NCBI RefSeq assembly: GCF_014646935.1
Contig: NZ_BMOF01000001.1
Location: forward strand, 94,431 to 158,430
Reading direction: 5' to 3'
Length of the DNA: 64,000 bases
Origin: Calditerricola satsumensis
Lineage (GTDB): Bacteria > Bacillota > Bacilli > Calditerricolales > Calditerricolaceae
Positions 37,238-45,728 of the stretch are shown one piece after another; within the stretch, counting starts at the first letter, position 1; every line of letters starts with the position of its first letter. Under the pieces are notes generated by a model. That model did not search any database and was not told where the DNA came from. It saw nothing but the letters and a program-made list of their open reading frames with translations. The position numbers and the translations under genes are program-made.

Positions 37238-39013
37238 GTGCCCCGCGACCAGCTCAAGGAGAAGCTGGCCCTGCTGCCGGCCAAGCCGGGCGTTTACCTC
37301 ATGAAGGGCGCGGACGGCGAGATCCTGTACGTGGGCAAGGCCAAGGTGCTGAAAAACCGCGTCCGCTCGTACTTCACCGGCAGCCACGATGGCAAGACCC
37401 AGGCCCTGGTCAATGAGGTGGCCGACATCGACTACATCGTCACCGACAACCCCGTCGAGGCGCTGCTCCTCGAATGCAACCTGATCAAGCAGCACAAGCC
37501 CCGCTACAACGTGCTCTTGCGGGACGACAAGTCGTACCCGTACATCAAGCTGACGAACGAGCGGCACCCGCGCCTCGAAGTGACGCGGCGGGTGAAGAAG
37601 GACAAGGCCAAGTACTTCGGCCCCTACCCCAACGCCGGGGCGGCCCAGCACGCCAAGAAGCTCCTCGACCGTCTCTACCCGCTGCGCAAGTGTCGCACCC
37701 TGCCCAAGGAGGTGTGCCTCTACTATCACCTCGGCCAGTGCCTCGCCCCCTGCGTCCACGACGTCCCTCCCGAGCGGTACGCGCCGATTGTCGAGGAGAT
37801 CACGCGCTTTTTGAGCGGCGACGTCGACGGCATCGTCAAGCAGTTGGAGGCGAAGATGCACGCGGCGGCCGAGGCCCTCGAGTTCGAGCGGGCCAAGGAG
37901 TACCGTGACCTGATCGCCGACATCGAGAAGGTGGCGGAAAAGCAGAAGATTGCCTTCAACGATTTCATCGACCGTGACATCTTCGCCTACCACGCCGACC
38001 GCGGCTGGATGTGTGTACAGGTGTTCTACATCCGCCAGGGTAAGCTGATCGAGCGCGACGTGGCCATCTTCCCCCACTACGGCGACCCGGCCGAGGACTT
38101 CCTTTCCTACGTGACGCAGTTCTACTTCCACCATCCCGCCCGTCCGAAGGAGATCTGGCTGCCCGAGGGCGTCGATCCCGGCGCCCTGGCGGAATGGCTC
38201 GGCGTCAAGGTCCACGTGCCGAAGCGTGGGAAGAAGAAGGAGCTCGTCGACCTGGCGGCGGAGAACGCCCGCCTGGCCCTCGAGGAGCGCTTCCGCCTTA
38301 TGGAACGCGACGAGGCGCGCACGGTGGAGGCCCTCGACACGCTGGGCCGCCTTCTCGGCATCGGCTATCCGAAGCGCATCGAGGCCTTCGACAACGCCAC
38401 CACCCAGGGCGTCGATCCCGTGGCGGCGATGGTCGTGTTCGTCGACGGCAAGCCGGCCAAGGCGGAGTACCGCAAGTACCGCATCCGCACCGCCGAAGGC
38501 CCGGACGACTATGCGGCGATGCGCGAGGTGATCCGCCGCCGCTACACGCGGGTGCTGAAGGAAAACCTGCCCCTGCCCGACCTGATTGTCGTCGACGGGG
38601 GCAAGGGGCAGATGTCCGCGGCCATGGACGTGCTGGAGAACGAGCTGGGGCTGTACGTGCCGGTGTGCGGCTTGGCCAAAGACGAGCGCCACCGCACCTC
38701 GCGCCTGTTGTTCGGCGATCCGCCGGAGGAGGTGCCGATCGACCGGCACAGCCACGCCTTCCACCTGCTCACGCGCATCCAGGACGAGGTGCACCGCTTC
38801 GCCAACACTTTCCATCGCCAGGTGCGCACGAAAACGGCCTTCCGCTCCGTCCTCGACGACATCCCCGGCGTCGGCCCCAAGCGGCGCCAGCTCCTTCTTT
38901 CGCACTTCGGCTCCCTCGAGCGGATCAAGACGGCCGCGCTTGAAGAGTTTCGCCAAATCGGCATCGGCGACAAGCTGGCCAAGGCGATCCAGGAGCATCT
39001 GCGGCAGGCGTAG
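37238..39013 (+). CDS. uvrC: Excinuclease ABC subunit C
   Basis: The 591-residue protein is standard length. It has the GIY-YIG nuclease domain ([19 protein letters not shown], residues about 13-90), a UVR domain that contacts UvrB (about 203-235), the RNase H-like endonuclease domain with DNATTQG and VVDGGKGQM, and C-terminal HhH motifs ([15 protein letters not shown]). It makes both incisions in nucleotide excision repair. GTG 37238 follows an AAAGGAGGTG site. Confidence 0.97.
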   Translation: MPRDQLKEKLALLPAKPGVYLMKGADGEILYVGKAKVLKNRVRSYFTGSHDGKTQALVNEVADIDYIVTDNPVEALLLECNLIKQHKPRYNVLLRDDKSYPYIKLTNERHPRLEVTRRVKKDKAKYFGPYPNAGAAQHAKKLLDRLYPLRKCRTLPKEVCLYYHLGQCLAPCVHDVPPERYAPIVEEITRFLSGDVDGIVKQLEAKMHAAAEALEFERAKEYRDLIADIEKVAEKQKIAFNDFIDRDIFAYHADRGWMCVQVFYIRQGKLIERDVAIFPHYGDPAEDFLSYVTQFYFHHPARPKEIWLPEGVDPGALAEWLGVKVHVPKRGKKKELVDLAAENARLALEERFRLMERDEARTVEALDTLGRLLGIGYPKRIEAFDNATTQGVDPVAAMVVFVDGKPAKAEYRKYRIRTAEGPDDYAAMREVIRRRYTRVLKENLPLPDLIVVDGGKGQMSAAMDVLENELGLYVPVCGLAKDERHRTSRLLFGDPPEEVPIDRHSHAFHLLTRIQDEVHRFANTFHRQVRTKTAFRSVLDDIPGVGPKRRQLLLSHFGSLERIKTAALEEFRQIGIGDKLAKAIQEHLRQA

Positions 39014-39046
39014 CCCCCTCGTACGGATGGGAGGGGGCTTTTCTCC
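39011..39046 (+). terminator. Terminator of uvrC
   Basis: GCCCCCTC and GAGGGGGC flank a 10-nt loop and are followed by TTTTCT, directly after the uvrC stop. Confidence 0.75.
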
Positions 39047-39190
39047 CTCGTGGTACGGCGAGGGCGATACCGTTCCCACGTGGAACGACGTCGCGGTCCA
39101 TGTCTACGGCCGGGGTCACGTCATAGAGGATCGGGAGGGGATCAAGGCGATCCTGATGCACATGGTTGATCAGCATGAGGAAGCGCGACG
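39042..39190 (+). pseudogene. Internal fragment of a PaiB-like FMN-binding protein
   Basis: A frame starting near 39042 reads SPSWYGEGDTVPTWNDVAVH, then VYGRGHVIEDREG and LMHMVDQHE. This is the core of PaiB-type FMN-binding split-barrel proteins (transcriptional regulators related to pyridoxamine phosphate oxidase). There is no start codon and the frame then loses similarity before a GC-rich hairpin (about 39196-39227). No rest of the gene is present, so it is a remnant. A family search with these 50 residues would settle the identity. Confidence 0.6.
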
Positions 39191-39282
39191 CAAAACGGCC
39201 GCGGTTCGGCGCAACCGCGGCCGCTTGTTGTGTATTTGCCCGCTTGCCTCAGTTCCGAAGAATCCGACAACACACGCCAGCT

Positions 39283-39729
39283 TCAGGAAGCGGCCCGGAG
39301 CCGGACGCTTTTCCAGCCCAACCACAGAAGCGCCGACGGCAGAAGCGCGCCCAGGGCAAAAACGAGAACCGGTGCAGCGACGGTGGACAACGTCAGCAGC
39401 GGGTAAAAGGACGCGTTGGCCATCAGGTACCCGATCCACTCTAAGCCGGCGGCGCTGGCGTCAAACTGCGAAACGCTCCAGCAGGCCAGCCAGACCGCCA
39501 GCACGAGCAGGCTGGGCGCGAGAACGGCGAGGGCGTGGCAAGGGCGGTTGGCCTGACGAGCGAGCCTTCGCCCGCCCCACACGTAGAGCGTGATCGCAAC
39601 GGCCGTCAGCGACAGGTGGAACAGGAAGCGGTAGGCGGCGGGAATGACATCGTAGGCGAAAACAAAGGCCGATCCGATGACCGCGCAGACCAGAAGGTGG
39701 ACCCCCAGCGCGGCGAGCGCCTTGCGCAT
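39283..39729 (-). CDS. Four-helix membrane protein of unknown function
   Basis: The 148-residue protein has hydrophobic segments at about residues 7-27, 33-50, 66-83 and 105-135. It begins MRKALAALGVHLLVC and ends in basic residues. ATG 39729 follows GAAAGGAGGGTCG. No family was recognised. It is oriented against uvrC and the PaiB-like fragment and lies upstream of nothing on its own strand. Confidence 0.65.
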   Translation of the reverse strand: MRKALAALGVHLLVCAVIGSAFVFAYDVIPAAYRFLFHLSLTAVAITLYVWGGRRLARQANRPCHALAVLAPSLLVLAVWLACWSVSQFDASAAGLEWIGYLMANASFYPLLTLSTVAAPVLVFALGALLPSALLWLGWKSVRLRAAS

Positions 39730-39791
39730 GTCGACCCTCCTTTCCGCTGTGGTCTTCCTCAGTTTACCATGGAAATCCGGCTCACGCCAGC

Positions 39792-39986
39792 TCAACGCGT
39801 CCCCAGGCGAGGGATCTGGGCGAAGAGGCGTTTTCCCAGCGAGAGGAGGCTGGCGATCACGTTTCCCAAAGCGGGAAGCACGCGCAAGGCGATGCGCCAC
39901 CAACCGGTGTCTTTGAGGATGTTGGACCCTTTCAACCAGCTGAACAGTTTCAGGGGCGACACATGGCGGAACAGGCCAGAAAGCAT
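39792..39986 (-). CDS. Small basic protein of unknown function
   Basis: The 64-residue protein (starts MLSGLFRHVSPLKLFSWLKG, ends QIPRLGTR) has an amphipathic, basic middle and no clear membrane helix. ATG 39986 follows tggaggac. It precedes the membrane gene by 62 nt on the same strand and could be co-transcribed. No family was recognised, so it is a modest call. Confidence 0.45.
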   Translation of the reverse strand: MLSGLFRHVSPLKLFSWLKGSNILKDTGWWRIALRVLPALGNVIASLLSLGKRLFAQIPRLGTR

Positions 39987-40242
39987 GGCAACGTCCTCCA
40001 TTTCATGAGGGATGCGGAATGGCATCCTCCTGCGTGGCTTTCTGGATACTTTATGCGAGACGGCGAAAGGGTTGTGGATGGTTGTCCTTCCGCGGCAAAA
40101 GAAACCCTTGCCTATCCGAGGAGCGAACCGCGTGAAGAGCGGACACGGGCCGAGAACGGATCACCTTTCCCCTTGTGTCGCCTCGCCGAATGTGGTATCA
40201 TTCACAGCAAATCCAATCGCATACGCCCACTTTCGTCGAGTG

Positions 40243-40411
40243 GGGTAGAGGCGCGGAGACCATGAGTACCCGCCGGGAGAGCCGGGGCTCGCCGAACGGC
40301 GGCGAAAGGGGGATCCGCCGAAGTCCCGTCACCACCCCGGGGTGGCGGGGCTGGGCCGGCATCGAACAGGTGTCGGACTGTCACGGCTTATGCAGCCGTG
40401 GAGCGCTATCC
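40243..40411 (+). ncRNA. Lysine riboswitch (L box)
   Basis: Conserved L-box segments appear in order: GTAGAGGCGCGGAGACCATG, AGTACC, GGCGAAAGGGGGATCCGCC, GAAGTCCCG, and a 3' arm GAGCGCTATCC that pairs with the 5' GGGTAGAGGCGC region. A terminator follows at 40465-40511, then lysC. Lysine binding should favour the terminator and lower aspartokinase synthesis. Confidence 0.9.
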
Positions 40412-40464
40412 TGCAACGAGGAAGTAGGGCTTTGTTCGGCATGTCGCCATTGGCGCGGGGCGCG

Positions 40465-40511
40465 ACGGCGGCAACGGCAAGGCTTCTACCCTTGTTGTTG
40501 CCGCCGTTTTC
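40465..40511 (+). terminator. Riboswitch-controlled terminator before lysC
   Basis: ACGGCGGCAACGGCAAGG pairs with CCTTGTTGTTGCCGCCGT (with one interruption) and is followed by TTTTCG. It lies 28 nt before the lysC start. Confidence 0.85.
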
Positions 40512-40538
40512 GTTTGGGAGACAAAGGAGGGAACCCGT

Positions 40539-41777
40539 ATGGCGCTGATCGTGCAGAAATACGGCGGGACATCGGTGGGCAGCGTCGAGCGGATCAAGGC
40601 CGTGGCCCAGCGCGTGCACCGGACGCGCGAGGCGGGGCACGACGTCGTTGTGGTCGTCTCGGCCATGGGCCACACGACGGACGAGCTGATCGACCTGGCC
40701 CGGCGCGTCACCGACCGCCCGGATGACCGCGAGCTGGACATGCTCCTGACGACGGGCGAGCAGGTGTCCATCGCCCTGCTCACCATGGCCCTGCAGGCCC
40801 GCGGATGCCCGGCCGTTTCCCTGACCGGCTGGCAGGCGGGCATCACCACCGAAGCGGTGCACGGGCGGGCGCGCATCCTGTCCATTGACACCGCGCGCGT
40901 GCGCCGCGAGCTGGAGCAAGGCAAGGTGGTCGTGGTGGCCGGTTTCCAGGGCGTGACGCCGGACGGGGAGATCGCCACCCTCGGCCGCGGCGGATCAGAC
41001 ACCACGGCGGTGGCCCTGGCGGCGGCCTTGGGGGCGGACCGGTGCGACATCTACACCGACGTGGCCGGCGTCTATTCGGCCGACCCGCGCGTCGTCCCCA
41101 CCGCCCGCAAGCTGGACGTCATCACCTACGACGAGATGCTGGAGCTGGCCGCCCTCGGGGCGGGGGTGCTCCATCCCCGCGCTGTGGAGTGCGCGAAGAA
41201 GCATAAGGTGGTGCTGACGGTCCGCTCCAGCTTTACCGAAGAGGAAGGGACGTGGGTCAAGGAGGTGGCCGACATGGAACAGGGACAAGTGGTGCGCGGC
41301 GTGGCCCAAGACAAAAACGTGGCCCGCGTGACGGCGGTGGGCCTGCCAAACAAGCCGGACACCCTGGCGGCGTTGTTCACGATTTTGGCCGAGGCCAACA
41401 TCAACGTGGACATCATCATCCAGAACGCCTACGACGACGCGCGCATCAGCGTCTCCTTCTCGGTGGCTGGCGAGGACCTGCCGCGCACGCTGGAAGTGCT
41501 GACCAAGCATCGCGACCGGTTCGGTTTTGCCTCGCTCATGTCGGAGGAGGGCCTGGCCAAGGTGTCGATCGTCGGCGCGGGGATGGTGTCCAACCCCGGG
41601 GTGGCGGCGGCCATGTTCCGCACCCTCAGCGAGCAGGGAATCCCGATCAAGATGGTCAGCACGTCGGAGATCAAGGTGTCGTGCGTCGTTCCGCAAGCCG
41701 ACGCCGAGCGGGCCGTGCGTGCCCTGCACACCGCCTTCCAACTGGACGCGGCGGAGCGCGTGACGGTGCACGGGTAA
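40539..41777 (+). CDS. lysC: Aspartokinase II, alpha and beta subunits
   Basis: The 412-residue protein starts MALIVQKYGGTSVGSVERIK, the kinase signature, and ends in two ACT domains (about residues 265-330 and 345-410). It phosphorylates aspartate, the first step to lysine and diaminopimelate. The catalytic alpha region has GRGGSDTTAVALAAALGADR. An internal ribosome site AAGGAGGT (41259-41266) precedes ATG 41274 at residue 246, the same position where B. subtilis starts its separate beta subunit. The upstream riboswitch indicates lysine repression. Confidence 0.96.
   Translation: MALIVQKYGGTSVGSVERIKAVAQRVHRTREAGHDVVVVVSAMGHTTDELIDLARRVTDRPDDRELDMLLTTGEQVSIALLTMALQARGCPAVSLTGWQAGITTEAVHGRARILSIDTARVRRELEQGKVVVVAGFQGVTPDGEIATLGRGGSDTTAVALAAALGADRCDIYTDVAGVYSADPRVVPTARKLDVITYDEMLELAALGAGVLHPRAVECAKKHKVVLTVRSSFTEEEGTWVKEVADMEQGQVVRGVAQDKNVARVTAVGLPNKPDTLAALFTILAEANINVDIIIQNAYDDARISVSFSVAGEDLPRTLEVLTKHRDRFGFASLMSEEGLAKVSIVGAGMVSNPGVAAAMFRTLSEQGIPIKMVSTSEIKVSCVVPQADAERAVRALHTAFQLDAAERVTVHG
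41274..41777 (+). CDS. lysC: Aspartokinase II beta subunit from internal start
   Basis: In-frame ATG 41274 (MEQGQVVRGVAQDKNVARVT) has AAGGAGGT eight bases upstream and would give a 167-residue protein consisting of the ACT domains. B. subtilis makes such a beta subunit from the same relative codon. This product is inferred; the site itself is seen. Confidence 0.75.
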   Translation: MEQGQVVRGVAQDKNVARVTAVGLPNKPDTLAALFTILAEANINVDIIIQNAYDDARISVSFSVAGEDLPRTLEVLTKHRDRFGFASLMSEEGLAKVSIVGAGMVSNPGVAAAMFRTLSEQGIPIKMVSTSEIKVSCVVPQADAERAVRALHTAFQLDAAERVTVHG

Positions 41778-41854
41778 GGGAGTGGCGCGGACCGCGGAAG
41801 AGAAAGCGCGACGAAACGGGATCGGCTGCACCGGCAACGGTGTCCGGCCAACCG

Positions 41855-42703
41855 TTACGCCGGATGAGGCCGGGCCGTTTCCGACGCCGAGGGACCGACA
41901 GGCGTAACCAGGCCTGTCGGTTTCTGTTTGGTCCGCCGTCGGAACGCGCGGTCTTCGGGGCCGAGCAGGGCATCCAGCAGCGCCAGGTTGGCCGTTTCGT
42001 TGAGGCGGATGGCGTGGAGGTCATCGGGGGTAGGAAAGAGGTGGCCGGGCGGAAGCACCCATTCGCCGCCGATGTCGGCGCCGATCACGCGGGCATGTTG
42101 GCGGAAGCACGCGATCCACGCCAGCAGGTCTGCGAGGGCGAGGGTGCCCTGATCCCAGTTGGTGGCGGCCACCTCCGGGGAGAGGACGTCTTTGTCCACG
42201 GAGAGGTAAACATTGGGGGTCGGGAGGACGCTGCGCAGCCATTCTGCGGCGTTGGCCGGCGGCTTTCGCAGCGGAATCCACACGAGGTGCGGATGGCGTT
42301 CGTGGGGGAGCGGCTTATGATCCGGAGCGCCGATCCACAAGACGCGCGCCACCCACGGCAGCTTAAGGGCGTGCCGGACCCAGTTGCCGCAGGTGACGAC
42401 GCCGTCTGCGTCGTGGGCGCAATCGCTGTGACGGTCAAAGAGGACCACCGTCAGCGGATGGCGCAGGGCGCGCAGCCGGGCATAGGTGACGTAATGGTAA
42501 TCCCCCGCCCCCCAAAAGAGCAGGGGCGTGCGGGTGTGCGCCAGGGCCGTCTCCAGCGCGGCGAGGCTTTCCGGTGCCGCGTAATACTTGATTCCGGTTC
42601 GGAGCGTGACGTCCACCTCTTCATGCGGGAGGGCGCGCAAACGGTGCTGCCACGTGAGCGTCCCGTCCAGGTCGAGGACCGCAAAACGCTTCGTCACGCG
42701 CAT
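41855..42703 (-). CDS. Arginase/ureohydrolase-fold protein
   Basis: The 282-residue protein has pieces of the ureohydrolase pattern: LLFWGAGDYHYVTY, VVLFDRHSD, NVYLSVDKDVLSP and RVIGADIGGEW, where Asp and His residues would bind the manganese pair. The canonical DAHxD is replaced by DRHSD and the SxDxDxxDP motif by SVDKDVLSP, so it is a divergent member and not a clear arginase or agmatinase. ATG 42703 was chosen over GTG 42706. It is transcribed against lysC. Confidence 0.7.
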   Translation of the reverse strand: MRVTKRFAVLDLDGTLTWQHRLRALPHEEVDVTLRTGIKYYAAPESLAALETALAHTRTPLLFWGAGDYHYVTYARLRALRHPLTVVLFDRHSDCAHDADGVVTCGNWVRHALKLPWVARVLWIGAPDHKPLPHERHPHLVWIPLRKPPANAAEWLRSVLPTPNVYLSVDKDVLSPEVAATNWDQGTLALADLLAWIACFRQHARVIGADIGGEWVLPPGHLFPTPDDLHAIRLNETANLALLDALLGPEDRAFRRRTKQKPTGLVTPVGPSASETARPHPA

Positions 42704-42772
42704 CACCCCGATTGACCGCGGTGGTGCAACGTCCGAGCCGGAGCGGCAAAGGGGTTGCGCCGCGGCGAAGGG

Positions 42773-42946
42773 CTAGCGCCTGCTCCCCATCCGCTTTTTC
42801 AGGGCAAAACCCACGCCCATGGTCGCCAAGGCGCCGGAAAGGGCGGCGAGGATGCCGACCGGACTCCGGGAGGCGATTGCCGCGCTGACGCCGAGCAGCC
42901 AGGCGACCGTGACGAGGGCAAAGAGCAGGGCCAGGGGTCTGGGCAT
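42773..42946 (-). CDS. DUF5325/YlaF-like small membrane protein
   Basis: The 57-residue peptide starts MPRPLALLFALVTVAWLLGV, has two hydrophobic helices and ends FALKKRMGSRR. The spacing and ending resemble YlaF of B. subtilis (DUF5325). ATG 42946 follows gggagagg. It lies 12 nt downstream of the metallophosphoesterase on the same strand, so they are likely co-transcribed. Confidence 0.65.
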   Translation of the reverse strand: MPRPLALLFALVTVAWLLGVSAAIASRSPVGILAALSGALATMGVGFALKKRMGSRR

Positions 42947-42958
42947 GGGAACCTCTCC

Positions 42959-43699
42959 CTATGCCGGACGGCCGTTACGCACGATATAGGCGATCTCGTC
43001 GGCCGCCGGGTGTTGGCGCGCATAGGCGATGCGGACATAGGCTTCGACGTCGTACGGCACGCGCCGCAGCGTGCAGGCGAGATGCTCCCCATCGGATTCC
43101 ACCAGCGCGTACGAGGCGCGGGGATCGCCGTCAAAGGGAAGTCCCACGCTGCCCGGATTGAGCACCGGCTTGCCTGCCACCATCCGGACAAGGGCGTGAT
43201 GGATGTGCCCGTAGGCGTACAGCGCCGCGTCCGGCTCGGCTTGCCGAAAGCGCTCGTCAAGCGTGGCCGCAGGCGCGTCGGCGGGCACGATGTCCCACAG
43301 GTTTTGCGGCGTGGCGTGAAACAGAAAGGCCGTTTGCCCGTCCGCCAGGGGGACGGTTTTCCGTTCCGGCAGTTCTTGCAGAAAACGACGCGCCCCTTTG
43401 TCAAGATTATACCACGTCCAGTGCAGTACAGCCCGCCAGGCTGCTTCCTGTTCGCCGCTGAGCGAAAGGCCCAGGGGCGAGCCGGCGACCAGCCATTCGT
43501 CGGTGTTGCCCTTGACGAACGTCGTCGGGTAGGGCAGCCCTTGCAGGCGCTCCAGCACCTCTTGGGGCATCGCCCCTTTGAAACAGAGGTCGCCCAAAAT
43601 CCAGATCTGGCTGACGCGGTGCCGCTCCATGTCGTCGAGCACGGCGTCGAGGGCCAGCGCGTTGCCGTGAATGTCGGAGAGGACGGCGATGCGCAACAC
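42959..43699 (-). CDS. Calcineurin-like metallophosphoesterase
   Basis: The 246-residue protein has the complete metal-site set of the YfcE/MPP family: VLSDIHGN, LGDLCFKG, KGNTDEW, FHATP, YGHIHHA and NPGSVG. It is a cytoplasmic phosphodiesterase or phosphatase of unknown substrate. ATG 43699 follows AGAAGGAGGGAAA. It is divergent from the Fur-box-preceded DUF2325 gene. Confidence 0.88.
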   Translation of the reverse strand: MLRIAVLSDIHGNALALDAVLDDMERHRVSQIWILGDLCFKGAMPQEVLERLQGLPYPTTFVKGNTDEWLVAGSPLGLSLSGEQEAAWRAVLHWTWYNLDKGARRFLQELPERKTVPLADGQTAFLFHATPQNLWDIVPADAPAATLDERFRQAEPDAALYAYGHIHHALVRMVAGKPVLNPGSVGLPFDGDPRASYALVESDGEHLACTLRRVPYDVEAYVRIAYARQHPAADEIAYIVRNGRPA

Positions 43700-43797
43700 G
43701 TTTCCCTCCTTCTGGAATGTTCGGGATGTAGGGTACAGCCCTGTGCGTTTCTGCTTCTTTCATCGTACCGCAAACGGCGGGCGCGGAACGATCCCTC

Positions 43798-43826
43798 TTG
43801 CGGCGCAATGATGATAATGATAATAT
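43798..43826 (+). promoter_or_regulatory. Promoter of the DUF2325 gene
   Basis: TTGCGG and TAATAT (43821-43826) are about 17 nt apart. The -10 lies inside the Fur-like palindrome. Confidence 0.5.
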
Positions 43827-43831
43827 TTATC
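43813..43831. promoter_or_regulatory. Fur box
   Basis: GATAATGATAATATTTATC matches 17 of 19 bases of the classical Fur consensus and is embedded in a wider palindrome (GATGATAA ... TTATCATC). It overlaps the promoter of the next gene, 75 nt upstream of its start, which would give iron-dependent repression. Confidence 0.8.
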
Positions 43832-43905
43832 ATCAGAAAAGGATCGTGAAAAGGATTCTCATTCTTATCCTGTCGCAGCGAGCAGGAACGAAGGGGTGTG
43901 GCGTG

Positions 43906-44181
43906 ATGACGGTTCTCGTAGTCGGAGCCGATCGCCTGGGCAACATCGAGGCCTTTTTTCGAAAGCAGGGATATCGGGAAATCCTGCACGTATCCGGTCG
44001 CAAGGCGTCGGACACCGCGATCCACATCCCGTCGCATGTGCATATGGTGGTGGTGTTCACCGATTTTGTCAACCACAATTTGGCCCGGGTGATCAAGGCC
44101 AAAGCCAAGGAGCGCAACATTCGGGTCATCTTTTCGAAGCGTTCGTGTTCGGCGCTGGCCAAAACCTTCTGCTTGGCGTGA
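43906..44181 (+). CDS. DUF2325 family protein under Fur control
   Basis: The 91-residue protein starts MTVLVVGADRLGNIEAFFRK and contains HVSGRKASDTAIHIPSHVHM, VVVFTDFVNHNLARVIK and FSKRSCSALAKTF, the usual DUF2325 pattern with a conserved Cys. The family is of unknown function. A near-perfect Fur box upstream suggests iron-limited expression, and it lies close to an encapsulin iron-storage operon. ATG 43906 is preferred over GTG 43903. Confidence 0.8.
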   Translation: MTVLVVGADRLGNIEAFFRKQGYREILHVSGRKASDTAIHIPSHVHMVVVFTDFVNHNLARVIKAKAKERNIRVIFSKRSCSALAKTFCLA

Positions 44182-44198
44182 CCGGATGGTTTTGGCAA

Positions 44199-44228
44199 TT
44201 GACAGGGGTAGAGGACCAGGGGTAATAT
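44199..44228 (+). promoter_or_regulatory. Strong sigma-A promoter
   Basis: TTGACA (44199-44204) and TAATAT (44223-44228) are 18 nt apart, 38 nt before the next start codon. Confidence 0.8.
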
Positions 44229-44266
44229 GAAAGTGAAAATTGATCTCATTTGGACGGTGAGGCCCC

Positions 44267-44734
44267 GTGCTCTACACGGTGAACGGATACAAGGACATCT
44301 ACACGGTGGTCACGAATGAACGGAAAGTGGGCGGCGCCGTGGAGGTTGACGAGCTGCGCCTGCGCAGCGGGGAAGTGTTCCGCAACGTGGTGATCATGTC
44401 CATCGAGGCGGCGGAGAAAGGCACGTACATGGTCGGGTTCGTCACCGAAGACGGCCGGCGGTACATCGCGCATACGTCCGACATCAGCCTGATGGTGCAG
44501 CCGACGCACAAGCGGGTCAAAGACCTGCGCAACCCGGTGGCCCGCGAGGAGCTGATGAAACGCCGGCTGAAGTATTTGCGCCGCTTCCTTGAGGTAAACG
44601 AAGGGAACGATTCGTTCCTCATCCGCCAAGAGGTGAAGCAGCTCGTCAGCGACATCGGCTTCGAGAACGTCCGCTTGGCCGAACTCGACACGCCGCAGAT
44701 GGAGGCCCTTCAGACCACCTTGCGCATTGCGTAA
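44267..44734 (+). CDS. Conserved-looking protein of unknown function
   Basis: The 155-residue protein starts MLYTVNGYKDIYTVVTNERK and appears to have a small beta-barrel-like first half (LRLRSGEVFRNVVIMSIEAA, HTSDISLMVQPTHKRVKDL) and a charged helical second half (REELMKRRLKYLRRFLEV). It has its own strong promoter and terminator, hence a single-gene unit. No family was recognised. GTG 44267 is the start; the ribosome site is weak (ggtgagg). Confidence 0.65.
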   Translation: MLYTVNGYKDIYTVVTNERKVGGAVEVDELRLRSGEVFRNVVIMSIEAAEKGTYMVGFVTEDGRRYIAHTSDISLMVQPTHKRVKDLRNPVAREELMKRRLKYLRRFLEVNEGNDSFLIRQEVKQLVSDIGFENVRLAELDTPQMEALQTTLRIA

Positions 44735-44742
44735 ACGACAGC

Positions 44743-44777
44743 AAAGCACCCGATCGGTATGACCGGGTGCTTTTTTT
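44743..44777 (+). terminator. Rho-independent terminator, possibly bidirectional
   Basis: AAAGCACCCG and CGGGTGCTTT enclose a 12-nt loop; seven T follow on the plus strand, and an A-run on the other arm is short. It separates the plus-strand gene from the end of the encapsulin operon. Confidence 0.85.
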
Positions 44778-44832
44778 GCTGGAAATGTGAAGGGAATGGG
44801 CAGGAGGAACGCCCGGAACGGAACCCGCGTCC

Positions 44833-45681
44833 TTACGCGTCGGGGTCCTCCAGCGTGCAGATGGCCTTGGGCTGTTTGATGCGCAGGACGACGCATTCGT
44901 AGACGCGGAAGAGGTAGTTCATGTTTTCCGTCTCCAGGAACGCCGTGTCGAGGTCCTCGGCCACGGCCAGGTCCAGGTTGTGCTGGCCGGTGGAAACGAG
45001 GACGCCGGCTTTGCCGCGGATAACCGGGGTTTGGTACACGCCGGCGGTGACGAGCTCCCGGATGTGCTCGATCTCCAGCACGTGGGTGCCCGGGTGCACG
45101 CGATGGAGCAGCGCATAGAGGTCCGGCGAGACGACCAGGGCATAGGGACCGGCGTGGCCGTGCTGCAACAGCTTGTTCCGCGCCTCAACGATGTCGGCAA
45201 AGGCGTTCCCCGCCTCCATCCAGTCGCGGCGAATATGGGTCAGGCGCCCTTTGACCGTCATGAGGCCGGGAAGGTCAAACTGCTCGTTCCCGTTGAAGAT
45301 GAGGTCGTCCTCCAGCAGGGCGCATTGGGTGGCGGCATTGGCCGCGGCGCTGAAGTCGAGGGGGATGTCCAAGGTGCGCGCCTGTTCCACGTCGCGCCAG
45401 TACAGGATGAAGTCTTGGTAGAGCATGGGGATCGTCAAGTGAACCCGCCGGACCGGGGTGGTGAGCTGCGACGTTTCGCCCCGCAAGTCGATGCCGCCTG
45501 TGGGCGTCACCTCGTAGATGTCGTTGGCCACGCTCTGGATCCCCTGTCCGAGCGGGCCGTACAGGGGGATGAACCGGCGGCCGACCAGCTGGTTGCGTGC
45601 GGCGTTGATCACGGTCTCGTCCAATTGTTCCCATTCCTTTTCCGTGAGCGGACTGTCCGGAAACCGTGTCCGTTTGCTCAT
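44833..45681 (-). CDS. Encapsulin shell protein (IMEF-type nanocompartment)
   Basis: The 282-residue protein has the HK97-like encapsulin pattern: FPDSPLTEKEWEQLDETVIN, NQLVGRRFIPLYGPLGQGIQ, the DIPLDFSAAANAATQCALLED region, FNGNEQFDLPGL, PYALVVSPDLYALLHR and the C-terminal FRVYECVVLRIKQPKAICTL. It should self-assemble into an icosahedral compartment. The length, about 282 residues, matches the larger iron-mineralising encapsulins of Firmicutes known from Quasibacillus. ATG 45681 follows AAAGGAGGAG. The cargo gene lies 47 nt upstream on the same strand. Confidence 0.92.
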   Translation of the reverse strand: MSKRTRFPDSPLTEKEWEQLDETVINAARNQLVGRRFIPLYGPLGQGIQSVANDIYEVTPTGGIDLRGETSQLTTPVRRVHLTIPMLYQDFILYWRDVEQARTLDIPLDFSAAANAATQCALLEDDLIFNGNEQFDLPGLMTVKGRLTHIRRDWMEAGNAFADIVEARNKLLQHGHAGPYALVVSPDLYALLHRVHPGTHVLEIEHIRELVTAGVYQTPVIRGKAGVLVSTGQHNLDLAVAEDLDTAFLETENMNYLFRVYECVVLRIKQPKAICTLEDPDA

Positions 45682-45728
45682 GGATCGCTCCTCCTTTGCA
45701 CAAGCAAATTGGCGATCTGCGGGTTGCG

